Assembly: GCF_031846415.1 (NCBI RefSeq)
Contig: NZ_JAVRHT010000019.1
Coordinates: 10,386 to 74,385, forward strand
DNA: 64,000 bases
Direction of reading: 5' to 3'
Origin: Rubrivirga litoralis
Lineage (GTDB): Bacteria; Bacteroidota; Rhodothermia; Rhodothermales; Rubricoccaceae
How positions within the stretch are numbered: the first letter of the stretch is position 1; every line of letters begins with the position of its first letter. The notes below the pieces were generated by a model. That model was not told the DNA's origin, did no database searches, and saw only the letters and a program-made list of their open reading frames with translations. The position numbers and the translations under genes were made by a program. This document shows positions 1-9,509 of this stretch, piece after piece.

Positions 1-845
1 GACAACCGCCGGACCTGGCCCACGGCGTCGTCCGCCATCCCGGCCGCGTCGGCCATCTCGGCGACCTCGACGGGCTCGCCCCGCTCCAGCCGCCGGACCA
101 GGCCCCGGGCGTAGAGCGCGAGCCCGGTCAGGTGCGAGCCCACGCCGTCGTGGAGCTCGCGGCCGACGAGCGCCTGCGTCGCCTCGACCGACGCGAGCAG
201 GTCGGCCTCCAACCGCTGGCGCTCGGCGACGCCGACGGCGAGCCGGACGGCGGCCCGGCGGACGGCCCGGGCCAGGAGCGCGAACGCGACGCCGACGCTG
301 GGGAACAGGGCCGCCGTCCAGACCACGCTCTCGGCGCTCGGCGCCGGGCGGCCCCAGGCGAGCGCGAGGTAGGCCGCGCCGGCCGCGGCGCCGGCCAGCG
401 CCGTCGCGCCGGGCACCATCCGGAACGACGACAGGCCGACGAGGGCCATCAGGACCACGACCACCCCGTCGCCCCCCCGGGTGACCAGGCCGGCCCCCAG
501 CGCGAACGCGCCGACCTCGACCACGACGACGCCGTAGGCGGCGAGGTCCGACGGCGCGCGGCCGTCGCGCAACCGGGACTCGGCGTCGCGCCGGATCGCC
601 CACTCGATGGCGGTCATGACGGCCAGGAAGGTGACCACGGCCACCGCCGCCCCGAGCCCCGCCGCGCCGGGCTCCGCCAGCCGTCCCGCCAGCGCCCCGA
701 CGCCGATGCGGACCGCCAGCGCTACTGTCAGGACCCCGAAGAAGGCGCCGACCAGGCCCGACCGCGTCCGCTCGGCCCGGAGCAGGACGGCGTCGAGCGC
801 CGCCTGGGCGTCGGACCGGGGCGCGGTGGACGTGCGGGCGGCCAC
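1..845 (-). CDS. Sensor histidine kinase (NarL/DesK type), N-terminal part
   Basis: Membrane sensor kinase expected to phosphorylate the response regulator encoded just upstream on the same strand. Reading the minus strand from a GTG at 845-843, which overlaps the regulator's TAG, gives an open frame to the window edge. It has several hydrophobic segments (for example GVVVVLMALVGLSSF) and then an H-box near the edge, RELHDGVGSHLTGLALYARG, the form typical of HisKA_3 kinases. The ATPase domain lies outside the window, so the gene is partial. Stop/start overlap with the regulator indicates translational coupling. No ATG fits, so a GTG start is inferred. The stimulus is unknown. Confidence 0.85.
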   Translation of the reverse strand, partial: MAARTSTAPRSDAQAALDAVLLRAERTRSGLVGAFFGVLTVALAVRIGVGALAGRLAEPGAAGLGAAVAVVTFLAVMTAIEWAIRRDAESRLRDGRAPSDLAAYGVVVVEVGAFALGAGLVTRGGDGVVVVLMALVGLSSFRMVPGATALAGAAAGAAYLALAWGRPAPSAESVVWTAALFPSVGVAFALLARAVRRAAVRLAVGVAERQRLEADLLASVEATQALVGRELHDGVGSHLTGLALYARGLVRRLERGEPVEVAEMADAAGMADDAVGQVRRL

Positions 846-1501
846 TACATCAGCCCCCGCTCCTGGGCGTGGCGGATGGCGTACCGCGTGAGGTCGCCGC
901 CGGACGCGAGCCCCAGCTTCTTCTTGATCCGCGCCCGGTAGCTCTCGACCGTGTTCGGGCTCACGACCATCGCTCGGGCGATCTCCGACGTCTTGAGCCC
1001 GCGGCCCAGGTGCTCGAGCGCCTCCAGCTCGCGGTCTGAGAGCGCGTCGACGCCCGTCTCAGGGGTGGCCGCGGCGCCGCCGGAGAACTGGCGCACGATG
1101 GCCTCGGCCATCGACGGGCTCACGTAGGTCCCGCCGCGCAGGACCCGGCGGACGGCCTCGACGATCTGGTCGCCGGCCTCGCTCTTCATGAGGTAGCCCC
1201 GCGCGCCCGCCTTGAGCACGCGCTCGGCGTACAGGCTCTCGTCGTGCATCGACACCACGAGGACCGGGAGCTCGGGGCGCGCGGCCTGGAGCGACTTCAC
1301 CAGCTCCACCCCGTTCATCCCGTCCATCGACACGTCGGTCACGACCACGTCGCAGTCGTCGGGCAACGTCGCCAGCGCGTGCTCGGCGCTCTCGGCCTCG
1401 CCGCAGACCTCGAGGCCGGGCTCCTCGCCGATCAGGAACACGTAGCCCTTGCGGGTGACGGCGTGGTCGTCGACGACGAAGACGCGGCGGGTGAGGGACA
1501 C
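845..1501 (-). CDS. NarL/FixJ-family response regulator
   Basis: Two-component response regulator that binds DNA when phosphorylated. Receiver domain at about residues 7-125, with acidic pair DD at 11-12, phospho-acceptor Asp56 in VVVTDVSMDG and the conserved Lys in GYLMKSE. A LuxR-type HTH fills the C-terminus (LSDRELEALEHLGRG, then SPNTVESYRARIKKKL). I chose the GTG at 1501 because the receiver fold starts a few residues later; an ATG at 1537 would add 12 proline-rich residues with no family support. It is followed by its kinase in overlapping frames and is divergent from the efflux operon at 1683, which makes that operon a possible but unproven target. Confidence 0.88.
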   Translation of the reverse strand: MSLTRRVFVVDDHAVTRKGYVFLIGEEPGLEVCGEAESAEHALATLPDDCDVVVTDVSMDGMNGVELVKSLQAARPELPVLVVSMHDESLYAERVLKAGARGYLMKSEAGDQIVEAVRRVLRGGTYVSPSMAEAIVRQFSGGAAATPETGVDALSDRELEALEHLGRGLKTSEIARAMVVSPNTVESYRARIKKKLGLASGGDLTRYAIRHAQERGLM

Positions 1502-1558
1502 GGAGCGGGGCGGGGGGGGGACCCCAAGGATAGACACGCGGGCCGGGGGAGCCCGCCT

Positions 1559-1630
1559 CTGTGGTGGGGGTCACCACGCGCCGCGGGACCGGTCCACCAC
1601 GCCCGGGGGGTGGCCCCCGGTACGACCAAC
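1559..1630 (+). repeat. Intergenic palindromic element, copy A
   Basis: Contains GTGGTGGGGGTCACCACG and a second block at 1591-1626 with CCACC pairing to GGTGG, ending GGCCCCCGGTACGACC. The second block matches copies at 13488-13530 and 15378-15420. It lies about 60-120 bases before the start of the outer-membrane channel gene at 1683. A role as promoter-proximal or terminator structure is inferred from position only. Confidence 0.55.
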
Positions 1631-1682
1631 ACGGCCGCCGGGCGGGTTTACTGGGCACCCACCCGGACCGGCCCCGCCGCCC

Positions 1683-3533
1683 ATGCGCCCTCTCGCCCGC
1701 CTCCTCGACCTCGCCGCGCTGGCGACGATCGCCGCGCTCCCGCTCGTGGCCGCCGCCCAGGTCCCCGGGCCGCCCCAGCGCGCGGACTCGGCGTTCGTGC
1801 TCCAGGACGCGGCCCCCGTCGTGGTGTCCGATTCCGTGCTCCCCCCGCTGCCCGACATCCCCGCCGACGTCCGGCGGTCGGCGGCGTCGCTGCCGTACAC
1901 GCCGCCGGCCCGGCCCGGCGCACTCCCGATGAGCCTGGACGAGGCCGTCCAGATCGCGCTCGAGAGCGGGTACAGCGCCCGCCTCGCGGCGCTCGACGTC
2001 GAGACGGCCCAGGCCCAGGTCCGCGAGGCCTACGGCGGGCTGTTCCCGCGCGTCGAGGGCTCGTCGAGCTACACCCGGAACGTGGCTCAGGCCAACCCCT
2101 TTGCCGGCTCCTCGGCCGCGTCGTTGTTCTCGGGCGGGGCCGCGACGGGCTGGCTCCAGTTCAACGAGGTCGCCCGGACCGACGGCGACCCGGCGACCCA
2201 GCCCATCACGCTCACCGAGTACAACCGGCGCGTGGGCGCGGGCCAGGACGCCATCGGGTTCAACCCGGCGACCGACCAGGGCAACCCGTTCGGGACCGAC
2301 AACCAGTTCACGAACACGCTCTCGGTCACCCAGCCGCTCTACTCCCCGACCGCGTTCGCAGCCGTCCGGGGCGCCCGCGCGCTCGTCGAGGTCAACGAGG
2401 CCGGGCTGGAGCAGCAGCGCGACGAGACCATCCACCAGGTCCGGCAGGCGTACTACCAGGCGGCCCTCGCGCTCGCCCAGGTCGGCGTGCTCGAAGGGTC
2501 GCTCGAGCGGACGGGCTCGACCTACGACGACGCCGTGCTCCTGGTCGCCCAAGGCGTCCGGCCCCGGTTGGAAGAGCTCAACGCCCGCGTCGACGTCGCC
2601 AACGTCCGCACCCAGCTGGCGACGGCGCGGACCGAGGCGGCCACGGCCACCGACCGGCTCCTGGTCGCGCTCGGGCTCCCGGTCGAGACGCCGGTCCAGC
2701 TCACGACGGCGCTCGCCGTCCCCAGCGACGACGTGTTCCGCGTCGCCGCGCTCGAGTCCGTGGACCAGGGGCCGGTCCCGGGCGAGCTGGCCGAGGTCGA
2801 CCTCTCCGGGTTGGCGCTCGACGAGCGCCCCGACATCCGCCAGGCGGCGCTGGCCGTCCGGCTCCAGGAGGTCCAGAAGGGGATCACCGAGGCGGCCACG
2901 CGGCCGGGCCTGAACGCCTTCGCCAACCTCAGCTACTCCGGCAACGTCCCCGACGACCGGACGAGCGTGTTCGCCGCGCCCGGCGACCCGTTCACGTTCC
3001 AGGAGAGCACGCCGGGCTTCTTCTCCGACGACTACTGGCAGCCGGCGCTCGCCGTCGGGCTCCGCCTCAACTGGACGCTGTTCGACGGCTTCCAGACGCG
3101 CCGCCGCGCGCAGCAGGACCAGATCGCCATCGACCGGGCCGAGGTCCAGCTCGAGCAGGCCCGGAACGCCGCCTCGCTCGAGGTGACGGCTGCGGCCCGC
3201 CAGCTCCAGAGCGCGCGCGAGCGCCTCCGCGCCCAGACCGAGACGGTCGAGACCGCCGAGGTCGCCTACTACTTCGCCACCGAGCGGCTCGACGTGGGCG
3301 CCGCCCCGCTCATCGACGTCCGCCGCGCCTCGGACAACCTCGAGCAGTCCCGGCTCGCGCTCCTGCAGGCGGCCTACGACGCGCTCGTCGCCCGGAGCGA
3401 CTACGAGCGGGCCACGGGCGCCATCGAGCCCGGCGCGATCCGCCCGGCCGAGCCCTTCCCCGCCCTCGACCCGCCGGCCCAGACGCCCGCCGACCCCGAG
3501 ACCGTGGTCGTCAGCCAGTCCACCACCCGCTGA
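1683..3533 (+). CDS. TolC-family outer-membrane efflux channel
   Basis: Outer-membrane channel of a tripartite efflux pump, 616 aa. The ATG at 1683 is chosen because it begins a clear signal peptide (MRPLARLLDLAALATIAALP, cleavage near AAAQ); the frame is open further upstream but that part is low-complexity. The mature protein has the two-fold repeated, coiled-coil-rich layout of OEP proteins: MSLDEAVQIALESGYS near the start of repeat one, ERPDIRQAALAVRLQEVQK starting repeat two, and LNWTLFDGFQTRRR plus SLEVTAAARQLQSARERLRA late. The adaptor (3619) and RND pump (5100) follow on the same strand, so the three form one efflux operon. Exported substrate unknown. Confidence 0.9.
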   Translation: MRPLARLLDLAALATIAALPLVAAAQVPGPPQRADSAFVLQDAAPVVVSDSVLPPLPDIPADVRRSAASLPYTPPARPGALPMSLDEAVQIALESGYSARLAALDVETAQAQVREAYGGLFPRVEGSSSYTRNVAQANPFAGSSAASLFSGGAATGWLQFNEVARTDGDPATQPITLTEYNRRVGAGQDAIGFNPATDQGNPFGTDNQFTNTLSVTQPLYSPTAFAAVRGARALVEVNEAGLEQQRDETIHQVRQAYYQAALALAQVGVLEGSLERTGSTYDDAVLLVAQGVRPRLEELNARVDVANVRTQLATARTEAATATDRLLVALGLPVETPVQLTTALAVPSDDVFRVAALESVDQGPVPGELAEVDLSGLALDERPDIRQAALAVRLQEVQKGITEAATRPGLNAFANLSYSGNVPDDRTSVFAAPGDPFTFQESTPGFFSDDYWQPALAVGLRLNWTLFDGFQTRRRAQQDQIAIDRAEVQLEQARNAASLEVTAAARQLQSARERLRAQTETVETAEVAYYFATERLDVGAAPLIDVRRASDNLEQSRLALLQAAYDALVARSDYERATGAIEPGAIRPAEPFPALDPPAQTPADPETVVVSQSTTR

Positions 3534-3542
3534 CACCGCGCC

Positions 3543-3575
3543 GGGGCGGCCTGACCGCGCATGGCGGGCCGCCCC
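3543..3575 (+). terminator. GC-rich hairpin between channel and adaptor genes
   Basis: Perfect 9-bp inverted repeat GGGGCGGCC / GGCCGCCCC (3543-3551 and 3567-3575) with a 15-base loop, ten bases after the channel stop. There is no T-run, so it could be a weak terminator or an mRNA-stability hairpin that lowers downstream expression. Confidence 0.4.
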
Positions 3576-3618
3576 ACCCCCTTGCCCCGACGCCGACCCG
3601 GCCCCGACCTCGAGACCC

Positions 3619-5049
3619 ATGATGCACCCCGACTTCGCCCCCCGGCCGCGCAAACGCGCGGGCCACCCGTTTCCCTCCGCAGTCCCGAGGCTCCTCGGGA
3701 TCGCCCTCGCCGTGCTCGGCCTGCTCCTCGGAGCCGTCGCGCTGGCGGGCTGCGGCGGCGAGCCGGAGGCCGCCCAGGACTTCGAGATCCTCCAGCCCGA
3801 CGCCGCGCTCGTCGAGGTCGTCGCCGTGAGCGGGACCACGTTCGAGGACGTGATCGAGCTGACCGGGACCGTCGACGCGGGCGAGGACGCCCAACTCTCG
3901 CCCAGCGCCTCGGGCGTGCTCACCTACGTGGCCCCGGTCGGCGCGCGCGTCGGCCGCGGCGGCGTGGTCGCGCGCGTCGACGCCGGGACGCAGCGGGCGG
4001 GCGTGGCCCAGGCCCGCGCGCAGGCGTCGCAGAGCCGGGCCGGGATCAACCAGGCCCAGGCCCAGGTGGCCCAGGCGCGCGCCGGCATCGAGGCCGGCCA
4101 GGCCCAGCGCCGCGCGGCGACGGCCCAGCTCCGCCTGGCCCAGCAGCAGGTCGAGCGCCAGCGGCCGCTCTTGCAGCAGCAGATCATCTCGCCGCTCGAG
4201 TTCGAGCAGGTCGAGGGCCAGCTCGCGTCCGCCCAGGCCCAGGTGGCCCAGGCCGACGCCCAGATCGCCCAGGCGCGCGGCCAGCTCGCCGCGGCCCAGG
4301 AGGGGGTCCAAGCCGCGCGCGCCGGCGCCGAGGCGGGCCAGGCCGGCGTCCAGAGCGCCCAGGCCCAGCTCTCCAACACGACCGTCCGCGCCCCGTTCGG
4401 CGGCGTCGTCGAGGCCCAGCTCGCGGAGCCCGGCGAGCTGGCGAGCCCCGGCCAGGCCGTCGTCCGCCTCGTCGGCGGCGGCGGCCTCCGCGTCGAGGCC
4501 GGCGTGCCCGAGCGCTACAGCGGCGAGATCGAGGTCGGCACCCAGGTCACCGTCCGCCCGACGGCCTACAGCGCCGAGCCGCGCGGGGGCCGCGTCGTCT
4601 TCGTCGGCACGGCCGTCGACGCCGGGAGCCGGACGTTCCCCATCGAGGTCGCCGTCGACAACGCCGACGGCGCGCTCCGGTCCGAGATGGTCGTCGAGCT
4701 GACCGTCACGCGCGCGCTCATCCAGGACGCCCTCGTGCTGCCCCAGGACGCCGTCGTCCGCGACGAGCGCGGGACGAGCGTGTTCGTCGCCGTCCCGGCC
4801 GACACCGCGGACGTCTTCGTGGCCGAGCGCCGGGCCGTCCGATTGGGGGCGTCCTCGGGCGGCGAGGTCGTCGTGGCCGAGGGCCTGCGCGTCGGCGACC
4901 GCGTCGTCGTGAGCGGCCAGAGCAGCCTGGCCGACGGCGACGCGCTCCAGGTCGAGGCGCGCGTCGCCCGCCGCCGCGCCCCGGCCGCGCCTGACGCCCC
5001 CGCCGGCCTCGTGGCCGACGCCACGGCCGCCGTCGAGCCCCAACGATAG
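3619..5049 (+). CDS. RND efflux periplasmic adaptor (HlyD/MFP family), lipoprotein
   Basis: Membrane-fusion protein joining the inner-membrane RND pump to the outer-membrane channel, 476 aa. The N-terminus has a hydrophobic stretch ending in lipobox LAGC (ALAGCGGEP), so it should be a lipidated protein. Next come the beta-barrel/lipoyl half-motif (ASGVLTYVAPVGARVGRGGV), a long coiled coil extremely rich in Ala-Gln heptads (QAQAQVAQARAGIEAGQAQ), then the second lipoyl half (NTTVRAPFGGVVEAQLAEPG) and a barrel (FVGTAVDAGSRTFPIEVAVD). The ATG at 3619 follows the preceding hairpin and places the signal sequence correctly. It is the middle gene of the efflux operon. Confidence 0.93.
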   Translation: MMHPDFAPRPRKRAGHPFPSAVPRLLGIALAVLGLLLGAVALAGCGGEPEAAQDFEILQPDAALVEVVAVSGTTFEDVIELTGTVDAGEDAQLSPSASGVLTYVAPVGARVGRGGVVARVDAGTQRAGVAQARAQASQSRAGINQAQAQVAQARAGIEAGQAQRRAATAQLRLAQQQVERQRPLLQQQIISPLEFEQVEGQLASAQAQVAQADAQIAQARGQLAAAQEGVQAARAGAEAGQAGVQSAQAQLSNTTVRAPFGGVVEAQLAEPGELASPGQAVVRLVGGGGLRVEAGVPERYSGEIEVGTQVTVRPTAYSAEPRGGRVVFVGTAVDAGSRTFPIEVAVDNADGALRSEMVVELTVTRALIQDALVLPQDAVVRDERGTSVFVAVPADTADVFVAERRAVRLGASSGGEVVVAEGLRVGDRVVVSGQSSLADGDALQVEARVARRRAPAAPDAPAGLVADATAAVEPQR

Positions 5050-5099
5050 ACCGGAGCCCCGCCCTCCCCCCCCCGCGCCCCCCGCTTCCGCCCCCCGGC

Positions 5100-8000
5100 A
5101 TGACCATCACCAACACCGCCGTCGCCTACCGCACGGCCGTCGTCGTCCTGACGCTGCTCCTGTTCGCGGGCGGGCTCTACGCCTACGTCGCGCTCCCCAA
5201 GGAGTCGAACCCGTCGATCTCGATCCCCCAGCTCATCGTCACGACCGTCTACCCCGGCGCGAGCCCCGAGGACGTGGCCGAGCTGGTGACCCGGCCCGTC
5301 GAGCAGGAGCTCCAGGGGATCTCGGGCATCGACGAGATCCGGTCCACCTCGTCGGAGGGCGTCTCGTCGGTCGTCGCCGAGTTCACGACCGACACCGAGA
5401 TCGACGACGCCAAGCAGGACCTCCGCGAGCGCGTCGACGCCGCCCAGAGCGAGCTGCCGGCCGACGCCGAGGACCCGGTCATCACCGAGATCGACCTCGA
5501 CGCCTTCCCGATCATGACGATCAACCTGGCGGCCGAGTACCCGGTCTCGCGCCTCAAGGCCGTCGCCGAGGACCTGCAGGAGGAGATCGAGACGGTCCCC
5601 GGCGTCCTCGAGGTCGACCTGGTGGGCGGGCTCGAGCGCGAGGTCCAGGTCGACGTCGACCGGACGGCGCTCCAGGCCTACAACCTCACGCTCAGCGACC
5701 TCACGAGCACGATCCAGGGCGAGGACGTCAACCTCCCCGGCGGCTCCATCGACGTCGGGCGCGAGAACTACCTCGTCCGCGTCGACGGCCAGATCACCGA
5801 CCCCGCCCTCATCGAGGACCTCGTGCTCAAGGCGCCCGGCGGGACGCCCGTCTACGTCCGCGACGTGGCGACCGTCACGTTCGGGTTCGAGGACCCCGAG
5901 AGCTACAGCCGCCTCCAGGTGCTCCAGCGCGAGGTCGAGAGCGGCGAGTTCGCCGCCGTCGAGGACACCGGCTTCGGCCAGGTCGTCTCGCTCAGCGTCA
6001 AGAAGAAGCAGGGCGGCAACGTCATCGAGGTCGCCGACGGCGTCCGGGCCTTGCTCGACGACGCCCCGATCCCGAGCGGGACCCAGGTGCTCATCACCGG
6101 CGACCAGTCGGAGCAGGTCGAAACGTTGGTCAAGGACCTCGAGAACAACATCATCGCGGGCATCCTCTTCGTGGTCCTGGTGCTCCTGTTCTTCCTGGGC
6201 GTGCGGACGGCGGCGCTCGTGGGCATCGCCATCCCGCTCTCGATGCTCGTCTCGTTCCTCGTCTTCTTGGTCATGGGGACGACGCTGAACATGGTCGTCC
6301 TGTTCAGCCTCATCATCGCGCTCGGGATGCTGGTCGACAACGCCGTCGTGGTCGTCGAGAACATCTACCGCTTCGTCGAGGAGGGCTACGAGCGGTGGGA
6401 GGCCGTCCGGCTGGGCGTCGGCGAGGTCGGCGGCGCCGTCGTGGCCTCGACCGCGACCACGCTGGGCGTGTTCGGGCCGATGCTGTTCTGGCCCGGCCTG
6501 ATCGGCGAGTTCATGAGCTACCTCCCGCTCACGCTCATCGTGACGCTCACGTCGAGCCTGTTCGTGGCCCTCGTCATCAACCCCGTGATCACGGGCTACT
6601 TCGTCCAGGTCGAGGGCGACCCAGGCGACGGGGCCGAGCAGTGGGAGCCCAGCCCGTGGACGCGCCGCGCCGCCGCGGCCGTGGTCGTGCTGCTCTGCGT
6701 CTTCGTCGGGATCGTCAACCCGGTCTCGCTGCTCGTGCTGGCCGTCGCCGTCGTCGGCTCGGTCGTGCTCTACCGCTACGCCTTCAAGCCCGTCGCCACG
6801 CGGTTCGTGTCGTCGGGCCTGCCGCGCCTGACGGCGGCGTACCGCCGCTTCCTGGCCTGGATGCTCGAGCGCGACTACACCGTCGAGCGGGCGTTCCTGC
6901 GCAACACGGGCGTCTTCTTCGCGCTCACGGCCGGCCTGGTGCTCCTGGTCCTGGGCGGGCTCGCGTTCGCGCTCGCCGGGACGGCCGGGCTGGCGCTCGT
7001 CGTGCCCGGCGGGGTCCTGCTCGCGCTCGGCGTCGTCGGCGTGTTCGTGCTGACGGGCGAGAGCCTGTTCCTGGGCGGGTGGACGACGGTCAAGGCCGGG
7101 CTCGCCTTCGGCGCCGTGATGCTGGGGATCCAGCTCGCGGTCTTGGCCGCCGGCAACAAGACCTTCGGGACCATCGCGGTGCTGATGGCCTTCCCCGGGG
7201 CCATCGTCGCGCTCGGCGCGCTCGGCGCCGTCTTCGGGCGGGGCCGCCGGACGCTCATCCTGACCGACAACCGGGCGCGGTTGCTCGCGGGCACGCTCGG
7301 CGCCTTCTTCGGCGTCATCGTGATGTTCGCCGTCGCGCCGACGGGCGTCGAGTTCTTCCCCGAGAGCGACCCGAGCCAGATCCAGATCACGCTCGAGGCC
7401 CCGCTGGGGACGAACGTCGAGGCCTCCGACGACTTCGCGCGTGAGGCCCAGGCCCGCGTCGACGCCCTGCTCACCGACCAGGCCGACGTGGCGGGCAACG
7501 TCCAGAACGTGCTCGTGGGCGTCGGCGTGGGCGGCGGCGGCGACTTCGGCGGCGGCCAGGCCAGCGCCGAGCGCTCGCGCGTCACGCTCAACATGGTCGA
7601 CTACGCCGCCCGCGAGGAGTCGTCGGCGGCGACGCTCCGCCGCGTCCGCGAGGCCTTCGGGCGCTTTACCGGCGTCGAGGTCGAGATCGACCAGACCACG
7701 ACCGGCCCGGCGACCGGCCCGCCGGTCAACCTCGAGGTCAGCGGCCCCGACTTCGACCGGCTGGGCGAGATCGCACGCGAGTTCGAGGCCGCGCTCAAGC
7801 AGGCCGCCGAGACCGGGGCCGTCGCCGGACTCGTCGACGTGACGAGCACGCTCAACGCGGGCCGCCCCGAGGAGCGCGTGGTCATCGACCGCGAGCGCGC
7901 CGCGGCGTTCGGGCTCTCGACCCAGCTGGTGGCGAGCGTGATCCGGACCGCCATCGCCGGCCAGGTCGTGACCACCTACCGCGAGGGCAAGGACGAGTAC

Positions 8001-8987
8001 GACGTCCGCGTCCGCCTCGAAGAGGACGACCGCGGCAGCCTCGACGCCCTCCGCAGCCTGACGATCCCCCACGAGGGCGAGCAGATCCCGCTCGTCTCCG
8101 TCGCCAGCTTCGAGACCGGCGCCGGGCTGGGCTCGATCACCCGGATCGACCTCGACCCCGTCGTGACCATCGAGGGCCAGGCGGCGTCGGGCTTCGCCGG
8201 CGGCGAGGTGCTCGCCGGGGTCCAGGCGCTCCTGGGCGAGCGCATCGCGGCGCTCCCGGCCGGCTACGAGGTGAGCTACACGGGCGAGGCCCAGGACCAG
8301 GCCGAGAGCTTCGGCTTCCTGACGACGGCGCTGCTCCTGGGGGTGGCCCTGATCTTCCTGGTCCTGATCGCCCAGTTCAACTCGGTCGCGCCGCCGTTCC
8401 TGATCATGGTCGCGCTCGGGTTGTCGCTCATCGGCGTGCTCCTGGGCCTCGTGCTGCTCCGGACGCCGTTCGGGCTGATGACCTTCATCGGGCTGATATC
8501 CCTCGCGGGAATCGTGGTCAACAACAACATCGTGTTGGTGGACTACGCGATCCAGCTCCGCGACCGCGGCCTGGAGAAGACCGAGGCCATCCTGGAGGCC
8601 GGCGCGACGCGCCTGCGCCCCGTCCTGCTGACGGCGCTCACGACCGTGATCGGGCTCATCCCGCTCACGCTCGGGATCAACATCGACTTCGTCGGCCTGG
8701 TGACGGAGCTGGACCCGAACCTCGCCTTCGGCTCGGAGAACACCCAGTTCTGGGGGCCGATGGGGTCCACGATCATCTCGGGGCTCACGTTCGCCACGTT
8801 CCTGACGCTCGTCATCGTGCCGGTCCTGTACAGCGTGTTCGACTCGCTCGGCGTGCGCGCGGGCGAGGTGTTCGCCAAGCGCAAGAGGACGGCCGGCGGC
8901 GCGCGGGGCCGGCCGGGGCTCCCGTCGTTCGCGACCGCCGGCGGCGACGGCGCCCAGGGCGAGCCGCTCCCCTCCGACGCCCGCTGA
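5100..8987 (+). CDS. RND-family efflux transporter, inner-membrane permease
   Basis: Proton-driven RND (AcrB/HAE1-like) exporter, 1295 aa. It begins with the family hallmark of one TM helix followed by PxxSNPSISIPQLIV, then the porter motif YPGASPEDVAELVTRPVEQEL. A six-helix bundle contains GMLVDNAVVVVENIYR, the region of the proton-relay aspartates. The second half ends with PFGLMTFIGLISLAGIVVNN and LRPVLLTALTTVIGLIPLTL. It is about 250 residues longer than a typical RND pump. The extra length lies around residues 510-740 and includes additional hydrophobic segments (ALALVVPGGVLLALGVVGVFV region), so the topology differs from AcrB. Third gene of the efflux operon; substrate unknown. Confidence 0.95.
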   Translation: MTITNTAVAYRTAVVVLTLLLFAGGLYAYVALPKESNPSISIPQLIVTTVYPGASPEDVAELVTRPVEQELQGISGIDEIRSTSSEGVSSVVAEFTTDTEIDDAKQDLRERVDAAQSELPADAEDPVITEIDLDAFPIMTINLAAEYPVSRLKAVAEDLQEEIETVPGVLEVDLVGGLEREVQVDVDRTALQAYNLTLSDLTSTIQGEDVNLPGGSIDVGRENYLVRVDGQITDPALIEDLVLKAPGGTPVYVRDVATVTFGFEDPESYSRLQVLQREVESGEFAAVEDTGFGQVVSLSVKKKQGGNVIEVADGVRALLDDAPIPSGTQVLITGDQSEQVETLVKDLENNIIAGILFVVLVLLFFLGVRTAALVGIAIPLSMLVSFLVFLVMGTTLNMVVLFSLIIALGMLVDNAVVVVENIYRFVEEGYERWEAVRLGVGEVGGAVVASTATTLGVFGPMLFWPGLIGEFMSYLPLTLIVTLTSSLFVALVINPVITGYFVQVEGDPGDGAEQWEPSPWTRRAAAAVVVLLCVFVGIVNPVSLLVLAVAVVGSVVLYRYAFKPVATRFVSSGLPRLTAAYRRFLAWMLERDYTVERAFLRNTGVFFALTAGLVLLVLGGLAFALAGTAGLALVVPGGVLLALGVVGVFVLTGESLFLGGWTTVKAGLAFGAVMLGIQLAVLAAGNKTFGTIAVLMAFPGAIVALGALGAVFGRGRRTLILTDNRARLLAGTLGAFFGVIVMFAVAPTGVEFFPESDPSQIQITLEAPLGTNVEASDDFAREAQARVDALLTDQADVAGNVQNVLVGVGVGGGGDFGGGQASAERSRVTLNMVDYAAREESSAATLRRVREAFGRFTGVEVEIDQTTTGPATGPPVNLEVSGPDFDRLGEIAREFEAALKQAAETGAVAGLVDVTSTLNAGRPEERVVIDRERAAAFGLSTQLVASVIRTAIAGQVVTTYREGKDEYDVRVRLEEDDRGSLDALRSLTIPHEGEQIPLVSVASFETGAGLGSITRIDLDPVVTIEGQAASGFAGGEVLAGVQALLGERIAALPAGYEVSYTGEAQDQAESFGFLTTALLLGVALIFLVLIAQFNSVAPPFLIMVALGLSLIGVLLGLVLLRTPFGLMTFIGLISLAGIVVNNNIVLVDYAIQLRDRGLEKTEAILEAGATRLRPVLLTALTTVIGLIPLTLGINIDFVGLVTELDPNLAFGSENTQFWGPMGSTIISGLTFATFLTLVIVPVLYSVFDSLGVRAGEVFAKRKRTAGGARGRPGLPSFATAGGDGAQGEPLPSDAR

Positions 8988-9007
8988 CCCCCGCACGCTA
9001 CCCCCAC

Positions 9008-9061
9008 GGTGGGGGCTCCGCCCTTCACGGCCCCGCCCCTCCGGGCCTCGGAGCCCCCACC
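9008..9061 (+). terminator. Long GC hairpin after the efflux operon
   Basis: Perfect 13-bp inverted repeat: GGTGGGGGCTCCG (9008-9020) pairs with CGGAGCCCCCACC (9049-9061) around a 28-base loop, starting 20 bases after the RND stop. No T-run follows. It is placed as a transcript end for the efflux operon or a leader structure for the next gene at 9072. Confidence 0.45.
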
Positions 9062-9071
9062 CCCCACCGCC

Positions 9072-9509
9072 ATGTACGCCTCGACCGCCGAGCCCAGCCC
9101 CCGCATCTTCACGGCCTACTTCGCCCGCGTCGTCGGGCCGGAGCACGGGGCCGCGTTCGTCCGCGACCTGCAGGCGTGGGCCGAGGGCGGCCCGTTCCGC
9201 CTGCTCGTCGTCGCCGACGAGTCGGTGGTCGGGGTGACCGACGCCGTCCGGGGCCGGGTGCGGACCGCGCTCGGCGGGCTGGCGGCGGTCGTGGACCGCG
9301 TGGCCGTGGCCGGCGCCGGACGGCCCTGCGCGTCGGCCGGCGCCCTCGACGTCCGCCACTTCGGCGACGACTGGCACGGCGCCCAGCGCTGGCTCCGCGC
9401 GCCCCGCCCGCCCGCCGCCGCTCCGCCCCCGGCGCCGACGCCGGGGGCGCGTGCCGCCCTCGGCGCCTCTCCCGACCGCCCCCGCCCCGCCCTCCGCCCC
9501 AATGCCTGA
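9072..9509 (+). CDS. SpoIIAA-like (STAS-fold) protein
   Basis: Small protein, 145 aa, probably of the SpoIIAA-like family. A single domain runs over about residues 10-112, from RIFTAYFARVVGPEHGAAFV to VRHFGDDWHGAQRWLR, followed by a proline/alanine-rich tail with no visible function. The closing motif (VRHF...A..WL) is shared with both domains of the protein at 15493-16266, which supports the family call. The start at 9072 is chosen because upstream codons fall in the hairpin. It overlaps the TetR gene by eight bases, so the two are likely co-translated. No catalytic residues are evident. Confidence 0.6.
   Translation: MYASTAEPSPRIFTAYFARVVGPEHGAAFVRDLQAWAEGGPFRLLVVADESVVGVTDAVRGRVRTALGGLAAVVDRVAVAGAGRPCASAGALDVRHFGDDWHGAQRWLRAPRPPAAAPPPAPTPGARAALGASPDRPRPALRPNA

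Noticed and set aside
1059..3923. 954-codon minus-strand open frame
   Set aside because: Antisense to the TolC-type gene and response regulator; Arg/Gly/Glu-rich composition typical of GC-rich shadow frames; no family motif.
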